A stretch of DNA of 62,000 nucleotides from Gnetum montanum (lineage: Eukaryota; Streptophyta; Gnetopsida; Gnetales; Gnetaceae): NCBI GenBank assembly GCA_015680685.1, contig MNCI01015740.1, positions 9,806 to 71,805 of the forward strand, read 5' to 3'. Under the pieces are notes generated by a model. It had not been told where the DNA came from. It did no database searches and saw nothing but the letters and a program-made list of their open reading frames with translations. Position numbers and translations under genes: made by a program. How positions within the stretch are numbered: the first letter of the stretch is position 1; each line of letters opens with the position of its first letter. Below, piece by piece: positions 21,112 through 33,332 of the stretch.

Positions 21112-23080
21112 CTATAATCACAACATGACCAAGGATTAGCACTTAATGTATAGCTTTGAAATAGTGGGAATACCTTATCTCTTGGTGTAGTTACACTTGG
21201 CTAAGTTGTGATTATGGCTTGGTTGATTATTTTAATATTAATAAATCATTTTAGGTTTTAGGAGTTCATTGAAAAGGTTAAACTCTAAAAAATTGATGGT
21301 TTAATATTATTTTATTCGTTAATCCTTTGGGGGAGTTAGAAAAACTGTGAAAAATTTTCATTGGAAACCTTAAGGTTTGTGGTCCCCACAACTAAGAGCT
21401 TATCTTTAGTAGCTACAGGATCAAAGAACAGAGTGATTTGGACAAATTGTGTGAAAGTTATGGGCTCTAGAAGGTTTTGGGCTTTGAAAAATTGCAAAAA
21501 CTCCCATCTTCTTTTAAAGCAAATGATAGAAAATTTCAAAGTGTTGGGTGGTATTTATAGAATTTTTGGACTGCATCGATGAGGCCAAGTTGACACAATT
21601 GTTGATCACTTTTGACTTTGTCAAAAGTAATGAAAATCAAGAAGTTTCTTAGTGAAATTTAGGTCAAATGCAAGCTTGAAAAGCCAAGAACATGATGAAA
21701 ATATTAGAAGAGGATTTCGATATTCAAAAAATTAAGAAATGAGTAGAGAACAAGATTTGATGTAGAAGAATGCCTTAAGGAGCACACAGTTGGATGAAAA
21801 ATGGGGTGCATGAAAGCTTTTGATTGCAACAATGACTAAGGGTAAGGAAATGAACTAACCAGATCACAAGATATGTAAGTGGGTCCTCCCCATAGTGGCA
21901 CATGCCCTTTTTGTGCTTACATAACCTCAACTAAGGAGTTTGCGTGCCCCATAGTTGATGAATGGTTACAAAATGTTAAGGACCAAACCTAGAGAATTTA
22001 TTAAGGAATTTCAACACATCAAACTAAGACATGAAACAAAGACATGAAAATCAATAATGAGGTGAGTTATGGAGAGCACAAGTGAATGAGATAGAGAATG
22101 GAATGGATGTCCCAATCATGGTCACATGAAGTCCCTTGTGAGTTTTGTGGTTAAATGACTTGATAAAGTCCAACCTTAGTCCAGACCAAAACCAACCACT
22201 TTTAGTGATGCATCACCACTCTAGGACTAGTCCATCTCCTCAAGATATAAGAATGCTTCTATAGCCAACCACTATTCCTTATTGAAAAAGGAAAGAGAAG
22301 CAGGAAGTGAGAAGGCCTGAGTTAGAGGGAACCTTTAAGCATGGGTAACGTATCTTTCTAGTTTCATAACTAGTTCTTGTAGTCCATTTATTTTGTCTAA
22401 GGGATGTGCTTTTAATTCCCATAATTTTTCATTTTAAACATTTTTTTTGTTTTTTGTTTCAATGGAAACTACACCATGCAAAGACTTATTCAACTTCATG
22501 TTATTAGTTAACACGAAATGGTAAGAAATCCGTGAAAACACACATGCACTGAAGATGGTAGAGAGGCATAAAGAGTATTGAATCTCCTTGAAGCCACACC
22601 CTTTTCAAACCTTTGAATTTTTTATAGCTTGAAAACTACCAAGGTCACAAGTTCATTAAGGTTTTATTAATGAAAAAGGAACCTCATATTTCCAAAACAA
22701 GGAAAACCATAAAGTTTGTGGATGATGTGGACTCATTGCTTATGTCATGAAAATAGAAACCTGTCTTAGTTATTAGTTATCAAAATTGAAAAATACAAAC
22801 CCAAAAATGACAAAAAAAAATATTAAGTACAATCCACCATTAGCAACAACAATAACACCACTATGTCCTGTTGGAAATAGAACACTTTTTATTAGAAGAT
22901 GAGAAAAATTCACAGCAAAATTAGAAAAAATATTTAAAAAATTGTAAAATATTCAAGAAAGATAAAACATACTAACAATGTTGTAAAAAAATTTGGAAAA
23001 ATAACAAAATTCTAAAATAAAAAAATGTGAAAAACAAAAAGATGAAAAATTGAGAAGCCACTATAATAGTTAGCATGGAT
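21112..23080 (-). other. A spacer between integrase and the extra ORF
   Basis: Noncoding but alignable to the D (9365-11100) and B (48760-50580) spacers: the GGGGAGGACCCAC motif near 21875, one copy of the ~88-bp unit (22396-22490), and a TTGTTGTGATTATAG string ending at the ATG of the extra ORF. The last looks like a 3' splice site and would suit expression of the ORF from a spliced RNA; that is inference. Confidence 0.55.
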
Positions 23081-24260
23081 GACCATCTCCCCCATGACTA
23101 AGTTGTAAGGAGGAGATCCAAGAAATTAAGCATGGTTGTCTATGTGTTGAGGTGTTGCTTCCACTAGCTTGCATGGGTTCATGGAAAAGTCTCACTTGTT
23201 GCATGTTGACCAATTGCTTTTTATTCAAGCTCTTAGGTTTTTAGATCAACATGGCCCTAGAAGGAAAGGTTTCATAAATGATGTAAGGCCCTTCCCATAA
23301 CATTTGGAACTTAGTTTGTTGAGGTACATGTGTGGGGTTCCAATAGAGAACCTTTTCACCTAGTTGAAATTTTACTTTCTATATTCTAAGGTCATGATGC
23401 TTTTTGTTGAATGCCTTATGCACTTCATTCCAAGATAGGGCTACTAATCAATTTTCATCTAACACATTAAGGTTGATTAATAATTCTCTTTGTGCTAGAC
23501 TCAAGTCAAGATCTAGGTCACATGCTATTGAAAGTGTATGGAGCTCAGATTGAATAGGAAGTGTTGGTAGTTTTCCGTACACCAACTCATAGGGAGAGTA
23601 GCCTATAAGGAGTTTCTATGTTGAGTCGCTGGCCTAGAGAGCATTGTTGAGTTTTGTGCTCTAACATCTCCTATATTTTCTAATAGTGTTTGTTAAGATC
23701 TTTGTAACCTTCCTATTAGTAACCTCTGCTTAACCATTGGCTTGGAGGTGATAGGGTGTTATTAATTTATGTTCAACCCCCAAGCGTTGCATGAGCTTAT
23801 GAAAAGTGGTGCTTGTGAAATGGGTTCCATTATTAGACATCAATGCACATGGCATCCCAAACCTATTTACAACATTTTATTGGACATACCATGTAGCAAT
23901 AGATGATGTACAATTAATGATAGCTGCTACTTTTGCCCATATTGTATAGTAATAAGTGAAAATGATTATATATGCATTTCCATTTGACATGGGTGTGATG
24001 GGATCCATGAAGTTGATGTTCCAAATGTCTCTCCAATTTATCTACTCTCCCTAAACCCTACCAATAGGATATTAATGGCCATGCCTCTCCTAGCATAGTG
24101 GCCCCCACAAGGACCCTCATGAGTATTCTAGAGAACACATAGTTGATCAATATCAGATACATAGCAACAAACCAAGCCATCGGCATACACCTTGTAAAGG
24201 TGTCCATTGATTTCGATGAACTATTTGTCTTGATAAAGAAACTCTTATTTCTTCCTATAG
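23081..24260 (-). pseudogene. A integrase (decayed)
   Basis: The - strand shows an N-terminal zinc-region remnant (GLVCYYVSDIDQL with H…H/C residues, about 24190), then a core with SNNGTHF where SDNGTHF is expected (D to N by one G-to-A change, about 23842), and NG*AEVTNR with the catalytic Glu retained. It goes on to GYSPYELVYGKLPTLPI (about 23605-23555), DENWLVALSW, KKHHDLRI and WNPTHVPQQTKFQMLWEGPY. Many stops and some frame changes occur. The C-terminal half aligns residue by residue with the D remnant at 9003-9364. Confidence 0.75.
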
Positions 24261-25625
24261 TCTAGATTTTGTGGCATCTCTTGAGTGAGAAGTGAAGTGA
24301 GGATGCCATCATGCCATTTTGGTTTTGCAAGCACTTGTTCATTTATTGCACCAGCAAAGAGGAGTTCATCAGGAAACTGATTAGATAGTGGGCTCTCCTC
24401 TTTATTTCCCATTGTAACTAAGAAAAATGATTAGTGACCACATTCTTAGTCCCTTTTCGATCTACCATCGTAAGATTGAATTCCTACAAGATCACAAGCC
24501 ACTGTATGACACGGGGGCTCACCGTTGGCTTATTCATGAGGAAGCTAATGTCATTGTGGTCAGTGTGCACAAATACTTTACATCCAAGCATATAGTACCT
24601 GAATCTCTAGATCATACACCATCATCATTATTTCTTTCTTTGTTTTGGTGTAATTTAAATGTGCACCCACAATACTTCAACTTGTGTAGTGGATGTAATA
24701 TGAACATTTCTTGTCATCCAACTGCATAAGCATATCTCTGGTGGCATAATTTGATGTAGTTATCATGATATGAAATGATTTGGACCAGTCAAGTGCTCAT
24801 AGAATTGGAGTCTCTAGAAGCTTCTACTTGAGGCTTTGAAAAGAATTTTCACATTTCTTGGTCTAGATGAATAGAGCATCTTTCTTTGTAAGCTTGACCA
24901 ATGATTTTGTAATCTTAGAGAAATTCTCTATGAATTATCAGTAGTAGTTAGTCTGTCTAAGGAATGACTGACCATCTTTAACAATTTTTAGTTGGAAAGT
25001 TATTCCTTGGATGACCCTTATCTTTTCATAGTCCACTTCAATCCTTGCCTGAGAAATTCTGTGTCCTAGTGCAATGCCCTCCTAGACCATCATATTACTC
25101 TTCTAATAACTGAGCTAAAGATTCTTCTTCACACATCTTTTAAGCACTTGCTCAAGGCGGTCCAAGGCTTGCTCAAATGTAGCATCATAGGTGGAGAAGT
25201 CATCCATGAAGACTTTCACCTTGCAATCAATTTTTTGTTGAAAAATGCTTAGGATCAAGTGTTGAAATGTTGCAGAAGCATTACATAGACCAAAAGGCAT
25301 CTTTCGATATGCAAAAGTCCCCTAGGGACTCATGATTGTTGTTTTGCCCTAATCCTCTAGTGCGATCTAGATTTCATTATAGCCACTATAACCATCCAGA
25401 AAATTGTAATAGAAATGTCTAGCTATAGTGTCTAACACTTGATCCACAAATGGTAATGGAAAGGGATCTTTGAATGTTGCCATATTCAACAATCGAAAGT
25501 TGATGTAGGCCCACCACTTGTCACCTTTCTTTGGCATAATCATAATTGAACTAACCCATTCACTCTCCACAATGGGATAGATAAACCCCACCTTGAGGAA
25601 TTTTTTGATTTCCTTTTATATGATC
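24261..25625 (-). pseudogene. A reverse transcriptase and RNase H (decayed)
   Basis: The frame 25591-25367 has GFIYPIVESEWVSSIMIMPK, then LDGYSGYNEI. The frame 25300-25115 has MPFGLCNASATFQHLILSIF and VFMDDFSTYDATFEQALDRL with the catalytic MDD intact, then VLKRC. MPFGLCNA…VFMDDFS with VLKRC is the Athila type of gypsy RT. Downstream are IALGHRIS (RT thumb) and RNase H traces (KSFHIMITTSNYA, HLNYTKTKKEIMMMVY). Stops are frequent (for example near 25110 and 25325). Confidence 0.82.
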
Positions 25626-26229
25626 TACTTCAATTTGGGGTTCAACCATCGCTATGGCTACCTCTTTGGCTTCATGGTTAGATTAATGTAGATATGATGT
25701 TGGCATATCCTAGGATCAATCCTTGTGAGTTTAGGATATGAGTAAGCAAAGGCTATTGGCCCTTTGTTAACAACCTTCAACAACATATGTTTTTATTTAG
25801 GATCAAGATTGGCATTAATGATTACCAACTTGCCATTTTTAAAAAATGCATACTCCATGCTAATAGGTAGAGTTTTTAACTCTAAGAGCTCTTATTTAAA
25901 ATTTTTAGGATTTCCAGCTCTCCCCAATTGCTATCATCATTTGCATCATTAGAGAGTTGGTGATGAACTTGCTTTAGTTTATCCATGCCTTTAACATAGG
26001 CACATGTTAGGCTCTTAGTAGGTTTAATGCAAAGTGTGCTTATTTCAAAATTAGTTGTTAGCCATTGGATGCCCTCTTGTTTTCTAGTTGCTACGTATAG
26101 GAACCTTTGAACTTCAGATTCATCTGCACATTGTCTAAATGCTTTGATGGATGTGCTCTTGACAAACCAGAGTTTCTATAAATAGTTGTAGCTGGTATTG
26201 CTATATGCAATGCATGGAAATCTCTTCTT

Positions 26230-26700
26230 CTTAATCTTTTCAAATTCTTTCTTCTTAGAAATTTTCAAGGAGATATCTTTAATGCCCATTCATGCATTAA
26301 CAGTGCTCAACCATGCCCTTCCCATAATAATTGGGAAGTCTCCCTTGTAGTTGTCAACCTTGATCACTGGAAAATTAATAGGATAATACCACCCATAAAT
26401 AGTGGTCAAAATGTCTTCCACAAGTCCCAAAGGAATAGTGATCGACTGGTTTGCCAATTCTAGATGGATGTTGCTCTTCTTGAGAGGTAGCAAGTTCCAT
26501 GCTTTTTACATGTCATGGGAAAGTAGATTGATACTAGAACATGAATTAAGAAGAGCCTTTCACGGCTCATGTCTAGTGATTTGCAAGTAGATGAGAGGAC
26601 TTCTAGGTGCAGATCTTTTCCTAGGAAGGTTGCTAGCCTTAATCTAATTAGATACAATGTGGGTTAACATGACAGTGTAGATCTTAGGAGGAATTTGGTT
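26230..26700 (-). pseudogene. A aspartic protease (active-site Asp changed)
   Basis: Aligns with the B protease: PLKKSNIHLELANQSITIPL, GLVEDILTTIYGWYYPINFP, then KGDFPIIMGRAWLSTVNA (26493-26290). The active-site region reads ALLNSCSSINLLS where B has ALLDLGSGVNLIS: the Asp codon is now Asn (GAT to AAT). The enzyme would cut the Gag-Pol precursor. Stop codons occur upstream (near 26565). Confidence 0.75.
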
Positions 26701-26879
26701 TGAAGGGCTCTCAAAAGGACTTGATATAGAGGATGATGGAGAGATAAGGTAGCCAACCACATTATTTTATGAGGAATTTGAAGGATTGTTGGATCAGAAG
26801 AATGGTTGTTTTCAGGATTTGGGTTTCCAACCATTCAGCTGGAAAGCTAGCTATAAGTTGATAGCCTTAGTAGTATTAC

Positions 26880-29129
26880 CTTGTTAGAGCTACGATGGAG
26901 TTTCACCTTGCATAGATGGAGAAAGAGGTAATTGGGTGGAGGGTGGAGGAGCATGTGCTAAAGGATGAGAAGGGTGATATGGATATGGGGTTTTCCCTCT
27001 AATGGATGGAGAATGAGTTTTGTGATACTTTGGAGGGTAGTAGTGGTGTTGAAAAGAAGTGTGACTAGAAGAGTCACGTGGAGACATTGGTTGCTAAACA
27101 TAGTACCCATATGGATCTGGCTACCTATAAGGAAACTGTTGCCTTGGTGGTGGCATTCCCCACAACTATGGGTGTTGCCACTATTGCTACTAGTCATATG
27201 GTTGTGGTGAAGCTCCACTTGGATAAAAAGCTTACTGTTGCTGGTGAAACTGCCTTAGGTTGCCTTGAGGATAAGGCAACCTTCTAGGTGCTTGCATTTT
27301 TGCTAGTCTAGGATTCAGTGCATACACCCCAAACTTCTACAAGTGTGACACAACAAGGCAACATCTTTTAGGATGTTTGTGTTGGCAGATGTCACATCCA
27401 CCATCATCATCTAATTCTATCTCCATAACTTCTTCTACTATAGCAGCTTTGCACTTACCCCTTTCATAGGAACGTTCAACCTCTTTCCACCTCTTGTGGT
27501 TATGATCATTACTTTGCTCTCTTGATTCTTCTGTGAATTTTAGGGTAGTTTGGAATTTTTCATCTAATGAATCCCACATTTTATCTACCTTGACTGAGAT
27601 TTTAGACATAGATTTTTGGATTGGCAAGGTCTTTTTGTTCACCACCTCATCAAGTGGTGATTCCTTCTCATTGTTACAAAATTAGACCTCCCTTTTTCTA
27701 ATGAAAGAATCCTTGTTATATTCCTTAGCACTTTTCCATTTCCTTAACTCTCTTTCTTCTTTTACTACCTACTCTATCAGCCATTGGATCTAATGGAATC
27801 TAAGTTCTGATAGTCTTCCTTGGGCATAAATCCCAAGAGTTCTTTTCATTTCTGATCTAAGTCCATCTATGATGTGGTGAAGTTGTTCCCATTGAGAATA
27901 ACCATGGTCAAGGCATCAATGTAGGAGAGAATAGTATCTTTCCATGGTGGAGTCCAAGGGTTCATGTGTTCCTTGCTTCCATCCTTGGATTTGCCTTCTC
28001 AGATTATACACTTGGGAGTATGTCTAGTATTTATCATTGAATAGCTCTAGCATTGTACTCCACTTGTAGATAGATTTCAACTCTAACAACCAATACTAGC
28101 TTTCAACTTCCTTGATGAGTATCCTAGGAAATAGCTTTAATTTCTACTAATCATTTTCAACATTTTTTAAGGCACAAGAATCATGAAAGGTTTGAATATG
28201 TGTTTTCGGATTAGAGTTATATCCCCCCTCAAATCTAGAAATATTGTTCATGTTAAGTTGCTTGATCTGACTATCTTTCACATGCATGGTTGGAATTTTC
28301 ATTGCGTCTACGATATCAACCATGCTTCAAGTGGCCAGTAAAGGCTCATCATCATCATTATTTCGATGATGCCTATGATATCCTTTGCTTCCCCTTCATT
28401 CATGGTAGTCTCTATGATTATCATTGTTGTCCCACTGTTCACCTTCATGATGGTTATCCTTTCTACGATGTTTGTCAGAACCAGAAGCCAAAGAAGAAGA
28501 TGCTAATGAAGAAGGCAAAGAGAAAGGAGAACTGCCACCACCATGATGTTCGTCACTTCCTCTACTCTTGTCACAACCATGTTCATCATCTTTCTTGTCA
28601 TCTTGATGCTTGCTCAAGGCCCTTCTTTGACTTCCACTTTTGCCTAAACTTAGATTGTTGATAGTGGACTGCAGCCTCAGGCTTAAGCCCCCATCACCAA
28701 TACCAAGGGGTGGAGAATCTTCATGTTGAAAACCCCAAGAGGGAGAATCCTCATTGTCATTTTACTTGAGTAGGAACAAGGGATTGGTGAATTTTTTCCC
28801 CTTCAAAGCTTCATGGTGCTTTTCCTAGTGTTGATCTCTGTTGCATTATGTTTGAATGGGACAGTAGTCTCGGTAGTCATGGTTAAGCACAACATACTCT
28901 TCTTGAAGATCCTAGATACCTAACCTCCTAAGGGTTTGGAGTAGCATCCTAGGCATAGATCAATTGAGAGGCATTACCATGTTGCCCTCTGATCTCACCA
29001 TTGCAATTATTCATCCTGATGCAAGATGAAGGCGAAGTTAGGCACATACTCATCTAAATGAGTATATATCACCTTGCATTCTTGAGGCATTGGTCGTTTA
29101 GTATCATCTTGCTTGTGAGAAGAAGACAT
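26880..29129 (-). pseudogene. A gag (decayed)
   Basis: An ATG at 29129 (- strand) starts MSSSHKQDDTKRPMPQ followed by YTHLDEYVPNFAFILHQDE, matched in B by YTHLNDYVPDFTFILHQDE. A highly charged His/Asp/Ser-rich stretch lies at 28617-28396, a Lys/Glu helical part at 27645-27430, and a CDICQHKHPKRC motif at about 27395-27360 (possible shortened zinc knuckle). A Pro/Gln/Tyr-rich C-terminal tail covers 27090-26900. The order is that of a Ty3 Gag in which the tail leads into protease. Stops are scattered throughout. Confidence 0.75.
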
Positions 29130-29265
29130 TTGCAATTAGCATAAGTTTTTAGTGTTCTTAAATTATTATATTTATTTTTAAAATGATTTTTAACCTTAGG
29201 GTTTGTCCAATAATGTTAATGATTTTCACTATGCCTAGATAGTGCACATTTTAAACAAAAAAGAA

Positions 29266-29283
29266 CCCTTGACAATGGCACCA
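29266..29283 (-). other. Primer-binding site of A (tRNA-Asp)
   Basis: The - strand reads TGGTGCCATTGTCAAGGG, one base after the LTR end. Against the complement of the plant tRNA-Asp 3' end (TGGCGCCGTTGCCGGGGA) it differs at six places, all transitions. Confidence 0.8.
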
Positions 29284-29284
29284 A

Positions 29285-30161
29285 TGATGAGCAGAAAATA
29301 CACCTGTGCTTAACCATACGAATCACTAAGCATTGACGCATGATTTGGTTAAATTCCATGGATTCTATGTCTTTTGGTACACTAGTCTCTAGGAAGTGAA
29401 CATACACTAACAATCATTCGTTGTCTTCCCAATTACACTTGTGATGTACAAAGGTATAGTTAAGCGTAATTGAGGAATATAATTTTTATTATTTTTATGT
29501 TTTAAGTTTTGGATGCTTGAAATAAAGGATGAAAATAATGAAGTAATTTAATTGCTAATTTAATCTAACTAACTACACCTAACTAATATTAACATAAGCA
29601 TCCATTCCCACTTGTTGTACACATCCTAAACATGTTTAGCACTATTAGATTACCAAAAATTAAGTGTTACTAGGATTACCAAGCACCAAGCATATGCTCG
29701 AAGTGGATGTACTTATGTGCTTAATTAATCGCTACTTAATCTAGCTTAGTTTAGCCTAGTTAATTATTTAATTACTTAAAGCATTAAAGAAACTTGCATA
29801 GGACATTAAATGCATAAATAAATAGTTAATCTATTTCCATGTGTAGCAAGGTTTATCAAAAAGCTTGTCTTTATTGCCACACACACTACTGTGCTCAGGT
29901 ACAACAATGCTCGAATAAAGATTCGTACACTCTTGACTCCTACTACAAGCACTTAGAAAAATATTCTAACTTCTAAATGACAAAATTGAAAGAGCTCCGC
30001 TACAACTATGATAAGACATGCCATAAACATAGTGGGTGAGCATGTTTTTATAAGAGAAAACAAAACACTATGTCAACGGGCCCATGTCAATGCATTAAAT
30101 CATGCATCGATGGGGCCTAGTTGATTGGGCCCAGTCAATGTAGCCAATCCATGATTCATTA
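29285..30161 (-). repeat. 5' LTR of A
   Basis: Direct copy of 17118-18007. The element strand begins TAATGAATCATGG (TG now TA) next to CCATC and ends CTCATCA before the PBS. A TATA-like string (TATAAAAA on -) lies at 30045-30052, and the AATAAAGAC-type string downstream could serve as poly(A) signal. Confidence 0.88.
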
Positions 30162-30255
30162 CCATCTATAAGATGTCTCTACTCAGTCAAGACATCTTGC
30201 CATCTACAAGATGTTCCAAATGCCAAACATTTTATACCTCCAAGATGTCTTCCTT
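30162..30255. repeat. Right target duplication of A and right half of the AAGATGTCTT cluster
   Basis: CCATC at 30162-30166 repeats 17113-17117. It is followed by AAGATGTCT, AAGACATCTT, AAGATGTT and AAGATGTCTT units (30169, 30190, 30205, 30240). Confidence 0.75.
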
Positions 30256-33200
30256 TTAAATAATAAGCTTGAGTTTTTAGACTTTTCTTTTGAGTAAGAA
30301 GTCTCATGAAGATAGTCAAATTGAAGATGAAGCTTGTTGATGCATAAAAATTTACCATGCACAAATACCCTTAACAACTCATTTAAAAAGACTATTTCCT
30401 AAGGCATCTTTTATACAGGTATGGAAACGTAGAAATAATCTTAGTTGAAAGAGTGATAATGAAGATTAAACTTAAAATTTATTAGATTAAATTTGAGACA
30501 ATAAGTGTGATATTATATGTAATTATAAATAATTAAAATCCTTTATCCAAAAATGAAAATTAACATTAAAATAAATTTTAAAAGAATGATACTAAAAATT
30601 AAAATATGCAAAAAAGAAAATAGAATGAATTTAAGTAATGAAATAAATTTATAACTATAGAAAAAGATTATATTTAAAATTTTTTTGAAATAACATATTT
30701 AAACAAAAGTTGAAGTTGAGAAACGATTACATCTTTGAGCAAGGATAAGGGTTGTGCAACCTTGACAGTTTAGAATAGTGGGGGTTCATGTGCTTGGATC
30801 TAATTAAATTTGGTAGGGTAGGATAGGTTGAAAGGCAAGCAAGCACACACAAGTCAAAAGGATAAGAAGAATCCAGAGGATTGATGATTGAAAGTATAAG
30901 AGAACCATAAAGAAGCCTCACACGCCTTCAATATTGGCAAATCTAAGGTTGCAAATATCCTCAAATGGTCATTTGCAAAGGTGGTTGCTAGGAGCGTTGC
31001 AACATAGAATAGATAACTCAAAGAGCTTTTTGAGAAAAAAATTGGTGTAATATGTAGGAGAAAATATAATAACATCAAAGGTGAGGACATGTTCTCCATC
31101 TTAATACTAGAGAAAATGCTACAAAGGCAGGCATGCAAGTATGCTCATACTCTAGTTGGATTCCAACACTAAAGCAAATCTCTTAATGAGCACACAAATT
31201 ATGGCCAAAGTATGCCCTAAAATAATAGTAATAAAGGGTAAGAGTACTTTGTTCTTGTTTAATTCGAAGAACACCATGAATATGGTCATGGCTAAGGGAT
31301 CATGACCTTGCGAGGAACAATTGTAATTTTTGGAGAATCTTAATATGTCTGTATAACAAAGTGAGCAATGTAAAGTTATGCATCATTTTCCATTTTGGAT
31401 TTGTCCCCTATGTTTCCCAATGGAATTGTGAGATCGATAAGTCTTTTTATTCATTTGGAAACTATTTTGGAAGTTGATCATCTTGGATAACCCCAAAATG
31501 ATCAAATCTTATTTGATAGATGCTAGACCATGTGGATACATGTTATGAGATACTAAGCTCTACTCTTAGATTTGGTTAGAGGGTACCCATGGAAGCCTGA
31601 TGCAAATGATGGTTATTAGCAAGCAAGAAGACACTCCTCCAAACATTTGATTAGAAGTTATGATTATTTCAACTATCATTGCTTGGTGAAAATTTTACCT
31701 AAAGATTATTTTTCATGGACTAGAAGGTCTGATCCTCTTAGTTGAATAGAAGCTGGATGTTCATGGATCTCTTGAGTGGGAGGCTTCCATTGTTAATGGT
31801 GGGACCATTATCTTTCTTAAAATACTACTCAATTCTTCTACAATGGGGGATGAGTAAGTAAATGGTTTATTAATTTTGATTTAATAACATTTAGTTTTCT
31901 AAGGAATAGGTTGTTATAAAGATGGATGCAAAAGAGCAAATTCATCAAAGGAAATTCCTATAATAGGGTCTTACCACATTGATTAAGATACTGGCGAAAG
32001 AGTGGAGGACTTTACACAAACTAATAGCATGCATCCTACCATGAATTCAGGAAGAATTAGCTTAGGGTTGTTGTTGACATCAACATTCCTATGCTTGGTA
32101 TGGGGCAATGACCTATAGGATTTCTACCATATGTTAGATTTTATTTTTCTTACCTAGCAATGGAGCTATGTTTAAATGCTTTTTATAAACCTTCATTGAT
32201 CTTCATTAATATTAAATGAAAAGATTGCCAACTATGCCAAGTAGATGAGATATAACAATGTAAGTCAATGCTAAATAGATTTTAATACGTGGTAGACAAG
32301 GTATCATCAAGCCAACTCCATTAAGATAGGAATTTTTATTTGGAATAATGATAGGATGACTAATCAAGCATGATTAATTAGACTCTAGCAACATTTCTCT
32401 CATGCTTAGAAAACAAGGAAATTGTAATAATTAGTTTCCATCATTGATGTAATAAATTCATGTCCTGAAGTTTACAAGATCACTTTGTACACATGCCCAT
32501 CGTGCCAAATTGTATGCTTAGCTAGGTGTGAGGCCCTTTTTTTCACATAACTCACGTAAATAAATATAAAGGAATATTATAATTGTATTTTTTAGATATA
32601 GCATGTTTTCATATTAGAATCCTGAAGAAATCGTTTCCCAACCGCTGATTGATGTATCAAAAATAATCATTTTCATTTTCTAACATTCAAAGTAACTCCA
32701 AGCCATACTTGCAATATTTTGGTCATAATTTGGGCGAGTTCTATAACATTTGGAATATGTTGTTTCTGGAACTTAAAAATCGGCAACTCCTATTTCTATT
32801 CTCTTTCACTGACTTTTACGGTACATGAGCCACGTTGCAGGTTGCATGTGTTTGCATGCCAGATTTCTTAGAATTTATCTCACCCAAATTTTCAGCAATG
32901 CTCTCGGTAACACTGGTAGGAAAGACGAGAGCACTACTATTGGCATTGAGTAGTTGTCATGAAATCATCCCTGTATAGTCCCACTACAATTTTCAATGCT
33001 CTATTAGCCAACAGTGGGCACTTCTCATTCGGCTTTGACAGAACCATATGAAGGATTGGAGATGATAGTAGTCCAATCCAGAGGTGAAATTCTGCTGAAG
33101 ATTTCTTCTTTGGCAGTGCTATCTCATTCCTTTGATATTACAGCCCAAGAAACTCCATTGCTGCATCATTGCTCGTAAGCACTCAAATGTTCTCTGAAGC

Positions 33201-33332
33201 TACTCGATTGTAGATTCGTCAGGTTATGTGTGCATACGAAAATAAGCAACTCACGCATTTTAAAACCAGACCTTGTTTTGCTAAGTTTACAGAGAAAGTT
33301 GGAGTCCTTCCCATTGGAGATCCACACAAATC
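30256..33332. other. Decayed DNA, possible LINE endonuclease trace
   Basis: 30400-31200 is AT-rich with nothing recognised. About 31690-31900 (+) contains ILPKDYFSWTRRSDPLS with later EAGCSWIS and WWDHYLS, a loose echo of the YTW…NRR…I..RLDR…SDHYP end of LINE endonucleases. 32790-33230 is less AT-rich and has a 62-codon open stretch on - (about 33130-32950) that I cannot name. Confidence 0.3.

Larger units (their letters stand above)
17118..30161 (-). mobile_element. A: complete but decayed Athila-lineage element
   Basis: Two direct LTRs (17118-18007 and 29285-30161) enclose an 11.3-kb interior read on the - strand: PBS, gag, protease, RT/RNase H, integrase, spacer, a long extra ORF and PPT. 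A perfect 5-bp duplication CCATC flanks it (17113-17117; 30162-30166). RT text such as VFMDDFSTYDATFEQ and a tRNA-Asp PBS point to Athila, the lineage known for an extra ORF between integrase and the 3' LTR. By eye the LTRs differ at roughly 15% of positions, so the insertion is old. Confidence 0.9.

Noticed and set aside
24427-24729. 100-codon + strand frame
   Set aside because: Lies over A RNase H/linker on -, no recognisable motif; shadow.
28290-28661. 123-codon + strand frame rich in His/Cys/Tyr
   Set aside because: Shadow of the charged low-complexity segment of A gag on the opposite strand.
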